Positions 1 through 13,200 of a stretch of 64,000 nt of DNA are shown in pieces. The stretch is from Hyalella azteca. Lineage: Eukaryota; Arthropoda; Malacostraca; Amphipoda; Hyalellidae. Each line of letters begins with the position of its first letter. The stretch's first letter is position 1. The notes beneath the pieces are model-generated. The model saw nothing but the letters and a program-made list of their open reading frames with translations, was not told where the DNA came from and made no database searches. The translations under genes were made by a program, and so were the position numbers. The stretch is from assembly GCF_000764305.2 (NCBI RefSeq), contig NW_025931949.1:744001-808000 (forward strand), in the 5' to 3' direction.

Positions 1-3000
1 GACGAATATTAGGGTATAAATGTTGTTGTTGCACGTAATTATTCTGCTGATTTGACTTTTTTTAGTTGGCTAATTATTCGTAGTAGTTTTAATTGTCTTC
101 TGCTGAAGATTTGTCTTATCATGTCAAGGTGGACCTTTACATAGATGCAAGAATTATTCGAAAATCGAGTGGTCGAATGGGAAAAGCATACTATTGTGTT
201 TTGATAATAATAGAATCATATCAATTAATTATGACTCAACGACTTTGAATTGTCACAATTTGGTGCTTGGATTACAAGTAATTATTATGTAATAATAATG
301 GCTAGGTATTCACGTAATGTCTCGCCTGGTATGCCGCACCGCAGCCTAATAACCGCTCTGTGCAGCGTCGCCGATGCTGCTGGTAATTAGCTCTTGTTGA
401 GCGAAAGCGTTTGTTCTGTATACCGGTTACGGCAATTGTGGAGCTGCATGCTTTGATTGTTCTTTCTTTCTTTCTTACTCTCATCGAGTCGAGTAAAATG
501 ACAACAAGGCTTTACCACACAGAAATTTTACGATTTATTTGTTGAATCCTGGTAGCGTACAATTAAAAAAAATCGATACCATGTATGACTTAATTATGCT
601 GGGATGATTTCAGTCATTGATTATTATTGGGAGCAGTTACCCTATATTTTCCATCAAAAGTTATACGGCGCTTACCGTCTTCAAACTAACGGGCTGTTAA
701 TATATTAATACTTTTTACATGGAATTTATTAATAATAAATGTCTTGGTTCGTATGTGCCGTTTCTTCTCGAGTCTCTTTTCGTTTATTGTGAAAGGTACT
801 AGCCTACTTTTGAAATTTCTTTTTTAATCATCATTCCAACATTAAAATGAGAAAATTGCTTAAATTTCTTCTCTGTTGTGTTTACTTCATAGTAGGTTCA
901 CGAAGCTCGTTCGTTGTGCGTATGCTTTTCATTTGTCTGAAGTAAAATTCCTGTTCACTAGTAAACTAGGAGGTATGTGCTCATCTTGAACGCGGCTCTT
1001 TCGACCGTCGTGATTTTTTTATAGAACGCCCCTCGCAGCGACGTGCCTTCTAAAGACTTAGCGAGTCTTTGTTCCAACTCATTTCCATTTCCTTACGCGT
1101 CCGCAAGCGCTTGCCGCTTTTATTCGTCTATAATTCACGAGTTTAATGTATTGGAAAGTAACGTTACTCTCTGGACCATTTGCTTCCGTGGCCATATGGT
1201 CTTTTTCTTTCATCTAATGTTTCTTTTGAGCTTGCGTTTGAAATTTGACGCAGAAAAATATGAACTATTCCAGTGCGTCAACAGCGAAATGCAGAACATG
1301 TAGGGCTGCCTGACCCCTCAGTTGCATCGAAAGGCATAACATGTACGTACTGTAGGTATTATTGATTCTGTCAGTTTCATAGAAATTCAGCAATTTACGT
1401 GATTCTGTCAGTTACATCGAAATCCAAAACATGAAGAACAAAACACCAACACAGCAAACATAAACTCATGTGTGATGTATTCTTAAATGAGTTACCGTAT
1501 CTTTTTTTTCACGCAACTCTCTTCTTAAACATTTTCAGCTTTTGTTCATTTCCTGGTTGATAGTACATAGGAGTGTTATTGTATTGCATCAAAAATTCAA
1601 CAATTTTTTTACCGCTATAATTTCGGTACACGTTTTCGTGCTATTTACGATTAGTCTGTGGAGGAACATGAAAGTAAATCAAGCCTTACACTAGAATGAT
1701 GATTAAGAGAAGTTCGACTACCTATCTCTCCAAAATCTTGCTTATCTCAATAATAACAGCTTCAGTTGCCGGTGTCACTCCAGTAACTCTCGCTTAACTA
1801 TTTTGGCAGCAAAACTCGCCAAATTTTAGATAGCGGCTTTCGATTGCCCGAGTCTATGCAACTCTTCAATCAGACTGTAATTTTTTTTTTTTTCACGCCT
1901 GCATTGAGTCGGAGACGACGCCTGTTATCCGATCTTTGGTGTGGCATTTGAGATCGATTAGACCTCTGTTAGAGTTGTAAGGAACCCATTCATGGTTGCT
2001 TGTGAGCTGTGCTCCGTCTCCAAAGGGGCCTGAAATTCATGCCTGCAAGTTTGGTTTGTCCTCCACTTTAGTGTATCAGTGTTAGTCTAAATTGCTTTAA
2101 TCCTTTTCGATATTAAGTATAATTTATTGACTTTAAGTGTTTTTATGTTGCATTACATGACACCGTAAGCTGTTTCTGTATTGCATATATCATGTTTGAT
2201 GGATTTTTACCCTAGCTTGATTTTGAACTCATTTTATCTGTATGAAGGTTTTTTAGGCTCGCTTCGCATTTTCAAGTAACACTGAAAGCGGCTACTCATC
2301 AAGAAAGACTGGCTTCTCAGTCAAGCTCAACTATGATTTCATCTAAACGTCAAACGATACATCCATGTGTTGATTTATGAGTGCCAAGTGCCCAGTAAAA
2401 TGAGCACAGAAAAATACTGAACCCGACACCATCAGTGGTGGAGGTTTAGCTGGGCGGTTGCATGGCATTGATTCATGAACAAGAACATTCCTCTCGTGGG
2501 CGCAGTGAGTCGAAGCACCTGCACATGAATGACGTGCATGACATGCACAGTGTACACTGTACAGTGTACTGTAACCGCAGCTGCACTAACATCATCCAGG
2601 GTCATGCTAATTTTTCATTAGACAGCTTCCTGGGCAAAAGATAAGCAACCTAATGGAACGACTGCCACAACTTGATACGGTCACTCTCTGCCGTCTATGA
2701 AAAACCGAGTTTAGTTTTGTACGCTGGTGCTTGTATGCAATTATTTTCAAGATGAGAGACACTACAAATAATCAAAATAACTGCATAGTGCAGCATTTAG
2801 TTAGGAGACGACGGCGTTTCAGCTTAACAAAATAAACAAAAACATGGAACGGTTTTCGTGTTGCTCCGTGCAGTGATTGTCACAGTCCTCGCTATCCGGT
2901 AACTCCCTTCCGCTGTTGCATGATGTAGGGATCATTTACCCCCTCCTGGCGCATAGCTCATATGTGTTTTTAGTTCGTGTTTCCATGCATATTTTGATCC

Positions 3001-3240
3001 AATAATTTAGCCTCTCTTCGATGGATCCACATAACCATGACCTATTCTCGATTTTAACCATGTTGCAAGACGTGATCAGCTAGCGAATATTGTTTGCTTC
3101 TGTAACTGTGATTGCCTGGCTTTTACGTTCTTTGTATGTAATTTATTTTGGTACTTTTTTGGAGTAGAGATCATTTGAGCTATTGAAATATTTCGTGACT
3201 GTGTACATGCTTTGACAGCGCCAATTTGTGTCAATTTTTA
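1..3240. other. Intron or upstream flank, no gene recognised
   Basis: AT-rich, T-rich on the + strand. Short frames at 1043-1303 and 2462-2644 lack protein motifs. The first exon of the distal otopetrin isoform may be here or outside the window; no convincing ATG exon with a phase-1 donor was found. Confidence 0.5.
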
Positions 3241-3467
3241 GTTATTTCATTAATGTTGGGCATACTTCTACAATGAAAATAATTTTTAGCCATCGTTCAC
3301 AATATCGTCGTCACCATTCGAGGCTTCATTCGTATTCTTTTATGTTAATTTTTTTATTAGTTATTTCATTAATGTTGGGCATACTTCTACAATGAAAATA
3401 ATTTTTAGCCCTCGTTCACAATATCGTCGCGCACCATTCGAGGCTTCATTTGTTTTCTTTTGTTAAA
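3241..3467. repeat. Tandem duplication, about 119-bp unit, two copies
   Basis: GTTATTTCATTAATGTTGGG starts both copies (3241 and 3360). The copies continue through TCTACAATGAAAATAATTTT and CACCATTCGAGGCTTCATT with few differences. Confidence 0.9.
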
Positions 3468-4112
3468 AAATATTTTCTCCTTTTAGATAATCGAAGCGAA
3501 CTTTTTGAGTTATTTATTTACGATTTGATTCCAACTTCAATCTCTATGTTTTTCATCGTATTTTAAGTTACGATAACGAAAACGACTTTAACGCGGATAT
3601 TTTCCATGTCTTGTATTCTAGTCCTGTGTTGTGCACAAATTTAAAACATTGGTACTTATTTTGAAGCCCTGCCTTGTGATCACAATTTTTTTACTCTGCT
3701 GGGGGGCTAGATTAGCCTACTGTAGTTACCCACCCCAAAGTTTTCTCCAAAATGATTGTAGAAAATCGTTCATGTGGGAGGGAGACAACGTTACCTGTTA
3801 TCAATGCGCCAACAATTTGGTGTTTGAGATTGCTCTTGCCATGATATTGTATTGTTATGAAATCAGAATATAGTTTTATGTCTTCTTCATTCAGTCTGTA
3901 ATGACGGCGGTCCTCACCTCAGGATGAACAGTGTTAAATCGGAGACCTCTTGTCATACAAACTTCTGAAAGTTCTGTTCATCTCTTTTTAACATGAAGAA
4001 ACTAGCAGTAAATCTCGAAAGGAGAAGCGGCCCTAAAGACACACCCGTCCTTCATTAACTTGTATGTAGAGAGTCATAGGCGTTTTTTAAGATTACTCTT
4101 TTGTTTGTGCAG

Positions 4113-4270
4113 AGGGCCGCGAGTATCCATATCTGCGGGAGATGCGCGAGCGTCTGCTAAGCAGCGACGATCCTCCGCCCCTTGCCGTCATGGATGAGCA
4201 CCACAACCACCCTGAGGCGCGTCTGCTGCAGTGCCAGCAGCAGCACACGCCTGTTGGCACTGTCGTCAAG
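4113..4270 (+). CDS. Otop: Otopetrin distal N-terminal exon D1 (partial 5' end)
   Basis: A pyrimidine-rich acceptor ending TTTGTGCAG precedes 4113, and the donor AAG|GTCAGA follows 4270. The exon starts in phase 1, completes one split codon and then encodes 52 residues beginning GREYPYLREMRERLL and ending TPVGTVVK. It is acidic and basic with a His/Gln-rich centre, as expected of a cytoplasmic N-terminus. Phase 0 at its end fits exon 4956-5086. The preceding exon, needed for the split codon, could not be identified in 1-4112 and may lie outside the window. An internal ATG at about 4142 could serve as a start if transcription began nearby. No homologous domain is recognised, so membership in the gene rests on phase, GC content and the join to the shared TM1 exon. 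Confidence 0.72.
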
Positions 4271-7200
4271 GTCAGAGTCGTTCAGTAACATCTTTAGGTT
4301 TGGTGGGCTAAACCGTGGTTGAAAATGTAAGAGAAATTAGCTATAACATCTTCTGCTGTATCGGGCTAGAGCGTGACTGAAATTGTTTGAAATTATTTGC
4401 AACTACTTCATGTTTGTCTGGCTAAACCGTGGCTATTTGGAATAAGAATTAGAATTGTGCAATTATTATTGTTAATTTTTTGTGTCCGATGCACTCGTAA
4501 CAGATTGGTTAGTTTTACAAAATATAAACTTGTTCTATGTAACCATTACTGACATATCCGGTGTTCCCGTTACTGACTAGTTCGGTGTATGTGTAACGGA
4601 CGTATCATATTTACCGGTAACTGACGTGTCCATTGAGCCCATGNAACTGATGTAAACAACGTAACTGATGTAAACAACGTAACTGATGTAAACAACATAA
4701 CTGATGTAAACAACGTAACTGATGTAAACAACGTAACTGATATAAACAACGTAACTGATGTAAATAACGTAACTGATGTAAATAACGTAACTGATTTAAA
4801 TAACGTAACTGATGTAAACAATTTAACTGACGTTAACGACGTAAGTGACGTACCCAACGTAAATGACTTACCGAACATAACCTACTTTCCCAACGCACCT
4901 GACGCACCCAACGTAACCGCCGTGCTCCACGTAACTTTAGCGTCGTACCGTGCAGCTGAACGCGGACGGCTACGGCTCTCACACGTCTCCCACACACCGC
5001 GTAGAGTCCTGCTACACCAGCACCCTGGAGCGCCGCCGCGGCCCTGTTGCCGTCAACGTCTTCGGCGGCCTCGCCAAGAACGCTAAGTCAGTCTTCCTGA
5101 TTTTCTGCTTCTCTGTACTTATGCTTATTCTAAACCTGCCGCGTCTTGAGTGCAAGTGCCAAGGTGGCTTAACAAAATTTTCAGTTTTTGTAGCACTTGA
5201 AATATTATATTTATTATATTGATCATTATATTGCACTAGCAATATAATGATCGGTTTTTGCCGAGTATTCTTTTAATCCTTGAAAGAAAAAATAATTGGT
5301 GCATTAATTTTTTTGCTTGCTATTTTTTCTACCAGTAGCATTTCTCTATATTATAGCAATTCCATTTTCATATTCCATTTTCGACTTCGAGCTGAATTCG
5401 CACATTTTCGATGCTGCTGTTCAATGTATATTGTTGCTGTTCCGACGGAAAAAGTGAATTTTTAACGTGAATAAATTAAGGTAAGTTGATGAAAATGGTC
5501 TTCTTGGAACGACAATTCTTGATGAAATATTGAACCTTTATACGCATTTATTCCCGTTAAAAAAAATGGGAGCCAGTTCGATAAACGTTTTAACACGAAC
5601 TATAGTTTACGTATGCCAAAGACTTGATTGATTTCATCGCTCATACAATTTTTGTTTTCGTTCGTCCCCTCTTTTCACTGCCTTTAGTTTTTCTGAAAAA
5701 CCTCGGGAGACAAATCACTTGGATCTAACCTTACCAAAACAATACTATATTCCATTGAAAGCCAGGGACTTTATGATCAAAGCGCCTAAGAATTTTAATT
5801 GAGTCAACTAGGGAAAATTCATAGATCTGTTCCTTGCCAGTTGTGTGTATTTGAAAGGAAAGTTAGTGGCAAGGCTAATCTCAATATTTACTGAAATTAT
5901 CTTCATTTAGTGGCATCTATCTTTTTCGAACTGTGAAAATATCCTGCTACCTTTGATTCCTTGAAATAACATATTTTTTCAATTTATGATAAAAACGCTT
6001 TTAATTGCCTTGTATCCGGGCTAGGTATTGTTTGGGACAGTCTCTTGATGGTCAAAATCAATAATTTTTTTCAATATTATGCGTGCAAGTCACAACAGTC
6101 CCGTATTTTTTTTTATTTGCGTCTGTTAATTCCCATTGGGAAGCATGCGTGCTCCCTGGCAGTTGTTATCGTGGCGGCTGGAGTTGCTTGTGTCAGGACC
6201 TAGAGGCGCTGACCGCGGCATGGCCTGCTGTGAGTGTTATGGCTCTCTCATATGGCCTCCCTGGTCCATCATCTTGCTCCTTAGAGCCACTAAATTAGCG
6301 GGGATGTTAGGCTCACACTGACCACATCCTCGTCCCTGCCTACTGTCAAGGGTGTGTCAGCGCTTGTACCGGGCTCTTAAGTTTTGTCAAATCTTTTTGT
6401 GATGCACTGTTTGTATGTAAAATTATTTACCAATCTGTACTCGGTTAGACCATAATTGTACAGCTGTTGGCTATCATTTATTACGTGTTGCTATGGTGTA
6501 AAATTTGAATGTCCTCCCGACACAGGATGCGAATAGAAATGGCAATGGTTTTTGCAAGTTCGCGAAATTTCAGCTATACACTTTTGTATCAACTAAAATT
6601 TATTTTGTTAAACTTCAGAGCAGTAACTTGCATCCGCCAGTTTAAATGGAGTCTCCATGCAACCTTCATGAACCATAGGGAACGAAATGCAATTTGCGAA
6701 TTGTGTAATCCCTCGTAGTTTGGAATTTTTAAGTGCTAACATATTTTATGCTTCATGAATGACGAAAGGAGTAATGGGCCGAGAAGTAATGATCAAAATA
6801 TTTATATCTGAAATAAATTGTGTAAAAAATCTGATGCCAAGTACCACTTATTTAATTATTTGCGAGTATCGCAAATTATTCCTATCAGTTCGGTGAACAC
6901 ATTTTAATAAGCCAACGACATTGTCGGAATGACATGATTTACGACATGTTGTGTGTTGTTCGAAATAAGGTTTAGTAAACAATTGACCTTGTTGTAAACC
7001 TTTGACCTTGATTTACAACATGATTTGTGTTGTTCGAAATAAGGTTTAGTAAGCCATTGACCTTGTTTAGTGTTGCTCACACTGCTCGGGTCATGTCCCA
7101 GACATCACCGAGTATGGGTAACCAAAGGACGCGGTCAGATCTAAGTCGTCCCCGAGACCCTCCCTCAGCTCTGGTATCCTTGAACTCTTCTGTCCCAGAC

Positions 7201-10200
7201 GTCCTCATTCTGCTCTCCATTCAGCCTACATTTCATGACCTTCTTTCTTCTTTAATGGCACACAAAGCAGAAATTATTTTCTTCTGACCGTTTTTAGCTC
7301 ATTTTCTCATTTATGGAAAAAAATTACCATTGTGCTCGCCATGTCCGTCCATCTGTCTGTCCGTCCGTGACTTCACGGTTTAGTCGACGAGAAAATGCGC
7401 TCTCTGTCACTCACTGCAGTGAGTACCTACTGAGTTACATTTTTTCTATTTATTTTCTGAATTGCCTTTTTCTATTTTATAAATGAAAGGTTGTCGTCGT
7501 TGACCTTGACTACTGGTCTCTTTACCTGGTGGCCTCCAGACTGATTTTATAGCTCGTTCCATGTTGTGACCTAGTCTTAGTGGATAATTTTACTTTTCTC
7601 GCAATCGAAGTCATTTTCGTGAATGATCATTACATGGTTATTGTTACTTAACTGTACTGATTTTGCTAACATTTTTTGCGATTTTATTTGGCAATGTTTT
7701 AATGAAATGTATTCGAACGTTCCGTCAAAATAGAGATAAATCAGAGAAATGAAGATTTAACCAGCCCATATGTAAGCTTGAATTGAATGATCGCGTGCCT
7801 AGACTCCCATTACTGGTAATCGCAATGCTGCTAATAATTTACTCAGTTTGCAGTAATTCTATATTTCTCGTTGGATGTTTTTTTAGAATAAAGAATTTAG
7901 ATGTTTGAAGTATAGTCCTTAAATTGTGTCAGTTCCTTAAGTGATCGTAGAAAGTAAATTAGCTTATCCTCAAATGGGATGCAAGTAGTAAAGAGAAAAT
8001 GCAATCGTTTTATTCATTGATTATTGTCAGTCTACTTTGTGCAGATGCCAGGAAACTCGATGACATGAAATATTTTATTGATGCTCTCTTTTCATTTTAA
8101 GTTGTACTTCATTTTCTGTTCAAATCACAGAAGAAGTTCTTGTTTATCATTGGAAATAATAGAACCGATGCGAACGAAACAAAATGTCTATTGATGGTGC
8201 AGCTAGGCAATCATGATCCAAGCGTTGTCATGTAATCCTTAAATAATTCTTTTCGTAATATAAATCACTCTTTTGTCTTAATAAGTTTCTGCTACACGTT
8301 TAAAGCGAGCTTCGATAAGGATAGATCATAATCATCATATGCCCTGAAATTTTGATGGGTGATAATTTGTTGTCCATAAAATTCATTCCGAGTGTTTTTG
8401 TATCTCGTTTTTTGATTAAAGGGTTCGTTATTCTTGCTAGCTTGCATTGATTCCGGTCGACTGAAACATAGCTCGATTCTAACAATTTTGCCACTGATAG
8501 TAAAACCAAGATAGTGAGTGCGACAAAAAGGCCGTAAAGCCATTACCTGAAAAATATGGAATACCTCGCACGTGTTCATGTGTGACAATAGTCGTTTGCT
8601 GACCCACAACTAAAGCAATGACTTTGTTTACACTCGGCGCATGTTATCGAGAGCCAGGTTATGGGATGCTGCCTCTCTGGGACAGAGCGCTTCTCGCTGC
8701 TGCCATCGATCGGCTGCGAGATGCGCGCGTAACTCCGTGGCCGTGGCCCCTGCTCTCTCTTACTCTGTGTCTGCCCTCCCAGTTGTACTCGTGCCCCTCC
8801 TCTCTTACCGGGGTGTGTGTGTGTGTAGATTCGTGGTTTGATTCTCTTTATGATATTTATCAGACGAGAATCTTGAAATTCAGTTCGAGTTAAGTGGGTG
8901 TGTGTAGTTTCGTGGTTTGATTCTCATTATGATATTTATCAAACGAGATTCTTGAAATTCAGTTCGAGTTAAGTGGTTCTATTCGAACCAAGCAATTAGT
9001 AACGATTTGTGTTGAAATTATTCTTAAATGTCAACTGTACATCGAGAGATCATTAGGCTTTGTTAACTTGAGCTATTGGTGTCATCATTTGTTTAGCGTT
9101 GTTCCTGTCTGTCTACCAATATTACACAAAATGTTGAATTGTTTGCAACGTTAGATAACTGAACTAAAGATGAAATGCCTGAGAGATCGCATGGTACAGC
9201 CTGTGCTAGCTTCTTTTGGTATTCATGGGTGTTGCTCAAAGCTGTTCTTGTCGCCCTGGAGTAGAATCGTGCCAATTTTGATGTATTTTTGGTGCCTCGT
9301 ATCTCTTGAGACGTCTCTCAGGAAGAGTCTATGGTCTGTTTTATGGTATTTATGGAAGTGCTAGACTGGCGCATCGAACTAGAAAAGAATTCGCGTTCTC
9401 TTGTAAAAATTTTCTCCTAGGGAACGGTTGCTGCAGACATATCAGAAATAATGGGTAGTTACGAGTGACGATGAAAATCTTTTAGCAACCTATTAATTTT
9501 ACCCTCATAACTTCGTGTGAGAGAAACATTTTAACATGCCTCTTCTTTCAGAATTTCGCATTTGTTTTCTTCTTACTCTCTTACAATGAAAAGGATAAGT
9601 GAACTGCATTCTATTAGACTGATGTCCATTTAATTTAGTGGAGATTCCAATCTTGTGATTGCAGCCAAATTGGAATTTTCGGATAATGCAACCGCCATCA
9701 TTTCATTAGTGGATGCGAGTAAATTGATTCACTACAGCAACCTATTTGGGACAGCCCTGTAGATTATTCTCGGGGAATATAATTATTAAAGTGCTGATTC
9801 AAAGTGCGTGTTGCATGATACAAATTGAAATCGGTCATTTAGTGCCATTGCTTTGCGTTCTGATTTTTCCACTCAGTTAGTACTGCATATAATTCATATT
9901 CTCTTATCTTCGAGTTAGCATACCTATTGAAGAAAAGCTTTGATATTTTTCCCCGCTTAAATTTCTGATAAGAAATCTCAGCAGCGCTATATGGCCATTT
10001 GTATTTCGTGTTCGAGGAGTTTATAAGGCTCCCTGGTGACAAATATGTCAGGAATAATCCACGGCATTGTGACTCCAGCTTTCGAGATGATGCTATAGAA
10101 AATAATGCTATCTTGCTTCAGATGTAAGAACGTCTGTAGAACTTACATCATTTTATAATTAAACGAGTGTGTACATATTAAAAGGCTATTATCACTATTT

Positions 10201-13200
10201 ATATTGATTTTTGGTCAATGTATAGAATTGCAGCAAGAATTCTGTGGGAATATCTAAAATTATCGAGATAAATTATTTTTTATGAAGTAATCGTTCGTAG
10301 ATGATAAATATTTATAAACTTTATATTATTTATGTCCAAAATGAAATTGACAGTACGATAAACTTGTCAAACAATCGACTATTGTAATATCCATCTAAAT
10401 GAATTCCGGGAGGACATGCGTTCTCTAATTGGCTCGTGTATGAACTCTTTTGAGGGCTTATTGGAGACGCTGGAGTGGGAAGTATACGAATAAACATGTA
10501 AATTGGAGAGGAGCTGGCAGTGGTGGTGGGAAGGGCAGCTGGCAGTGGTGGTGGGAAGGGCAGCTGGCAGTGGTGGTGGGAAGGGCAGCTGGCAGTGGTG
10601 GTGGGAAGGGCAGCTGGCTGTGGTGGTGGGAAGGGCAGCTGGCAGTGGTGGTGGGAAGGGCAGCTGGCAGTGGTATGGAAGGTTCTACTTTAAGTGAAGA
10701 CAGGCTCGCTGCCTCCCCGTTACCCTCACCTCCCGTACCTGCATCGCGCATGCGCAGAACTGGCCCGCCTTCCGTGTGCATACCCTAGCTGTTCCTGAGA
10801 GCTTCTGAGCGAAATGTGGTTATAAATAATGTTTATGCAGTGGCTTGACTGCATCATATCTCGATATTGGTTGTCAGTTGTCTACAGGGTGAAAAAAATG
10901 TATTAGCTTCAGACCAAGACATGAAGCAAATGTCATCCGGAGTAGCTGAATGTCTCTAAAAACTTTAGTAATCGTGTACAAAGTAGGTATTGTTCCCGCT
11001 TCCTACTTAACAATCTCATAAGCTATTGGAAAGCTTATGAGATTGTCTTTGTTTATTCGCCATTAAGGGTAATTAGAAGGAGGTACGCGTTTGGTTCGGG
11101 CAGCACAACCTTCCACGGCAGGCTAAAATAGCATCGCTGCTCACTGAAAAATAGATGAGCTCCACTCCCTGGATTTTGTTTCCAGCTCTCGTGTCTAATT
11201 TTAGCTCCAGTGCTACGTAGTTTGCGGGGCGAAAATTTACTGCTCGCTCTTCCGCAACGACACGATGAACACAAACTCGACTCATTCAATTTGAAAATTT
11301 TTCTCTCAGCTGTAAAGGCTGTGATGAAAATTTCAAATGAGCTGAATAAACAGATAATTAATAGCAAGCGTTCCTGATTCACTAATACATTTTTGCAATT
11401 TTATAAGAATTACGGTGGTTCAATTCATGGTTCTATGTTACGAAGCCTACCATATTAATTGTCATTTATGCGAGAATATGTGTAAGGTAAGCGTAAGCCG
11501 AAAAGTATTGCTTTGTTCTTACGAGGCTATAGTGCAAGAGAAGCATCGCTGAGCCAGCGCAAGACTTGCTCGCTCTACTGTAACCGCCCCTTTAACCTGA
11601 GGCCTTCGCCTGCCTGGTGGAGGTGGTGGGACTCGGGCGACGGACCGGGTGGTGGCGGTGTTGATAGAAACTTTATAAAATATCTCCAAGATTCCTCGCA
11701 CTCTCATGTTTTTGAAGATTTCTACTGCCTTTCCCAAAAATTACCATACTTACTACTATGTCTGAATTTGTCGTTTGGTTAAATTTGAGAATCAAATTAG
11801 TTTGTACTGTTTGCGATGGTAGATATGATTATTTTTTACTATTTACAACGGTATGTATGATTAGTTTGCACTATTTGCGATGGTAGATGGTTAACAGTAC
11901 AAGGGGCCAGAGTTGCAATAAACCTAAGTTTTTAAACTATTCGACCCATCGTCTTTTACTAAAAATTCAACGTTTATTGGTATAACTGGTTAAATGGCAC
12001 TAATTGCTTTTATCATATGTCACTTATTCCCGTTATTTGTTAGGTTTTATGATGAAGTGTATTGAATGCAGACGTTTCTATTGAAGCTGAAAAATGGCGT
12101 TTGAAACGATTACTTTCAAACATTATTAATTTCTAGAAACTAAGTTCTTAATACGTTTTTCCCACCCTGTAATGTCGGTCACAATGCCTACATATCATTT
12201 TTAAATTTCACTTCAAATAAATTTCAGAAATTATCTCAGTATAACAGTTTCAAGCTTCACATTTAAGTTCGAATTCCACTGTATCGAGACTCTCCAAGTT
12301 TCAAGGGTGAACTTGAAGCTACTTTTACAAGTTTCATGGTAATGAAATGAGGTCCTCTTTAGGGAAAATAGGAACTACGAAAAAGTTTATTTTACCACGT
12401 TTTTCTTAGCTCGCTTTCGTGTCTGTCTGTGATGATCAAATCTTGCAATCGATATTTCACCAACTTTCCCGCTAGCTAGCGCTCTGAAACTTTTAGGGAA
12501 GCTCAGCTACCGATAACAATACAATAATCAATGATTTGTTGCACGTTTCCAGGCGTATATATTACCGAACCTTTCTTTATTACAGCCCCGCACCCAGATA
12601 AATACCGGAACAACAATGTATCCCCTCGAATACAATTTTCTACAGAACTTTGAAAAGAATTTTCTTTTGTGCATATGCGTGGCCAACTGAAATGAAATGA
12701 ATATTATGTAGGATGGTTGACCTTTACTGATCTCTGTTTGCTTTCATTCTCTTGGTCTTTTGTATTTAAGTTAAAATATTTTACAACATCTAAAACGAAA
12801 AACGTGGGGGCGCATATGTATTTAATTGTTTGGTGATTACTTGATATGATGAATATGATGGTTCATTGAACATTTGATAAGTGTATTGCTGATATAATTC
12901 GAAATAGTGGTTGAATTCAAAATTGAAATTAAGGCATGCCTAAATGAAGATGCGCCCCACGTTTTTCGTTTTAGATGTTGTAAAATATTTCAACTGAAAT
13001 ACAAAAGACTAAGAGAATGAAAGCAAACAGAGATCAGCAGCTGCCGAAAAATTATTTCCTACTTTTGAGTCCACATGAAAAACGTGGTCTTTAAAATTGT
13101 TTTTTATACATTTTATTTAGGTTTGTCTAAAATTATTCATCACTTGTAGCATTCACGTTTCGCTATCTCCTGGTCATGAAATGAGATTTCGGAACTTGAC

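Noticed and set aside
3631..3873. 80-codon frame with a hydrophobic start and CYQCANN, resembling a secreted Ly6-type protein
   Set aside because: It begins at GTG with no ATG, has too few cysteines for a Ly6 fold, has no splice support, and lies in intron or upstream flank. Probably chance.
4570..4878. 102-codon minus-strand frame of repeated TSVTLF
   Set aside because: A direct product of the 18-bp minisatellite, whose unit is a multiple of three, so frames stay open.
10450..10788. Long frames on both strands rich in Trp/Gly or Pro/His
   Set aside because: They arise from the 25-bp G-rich minisatellite.
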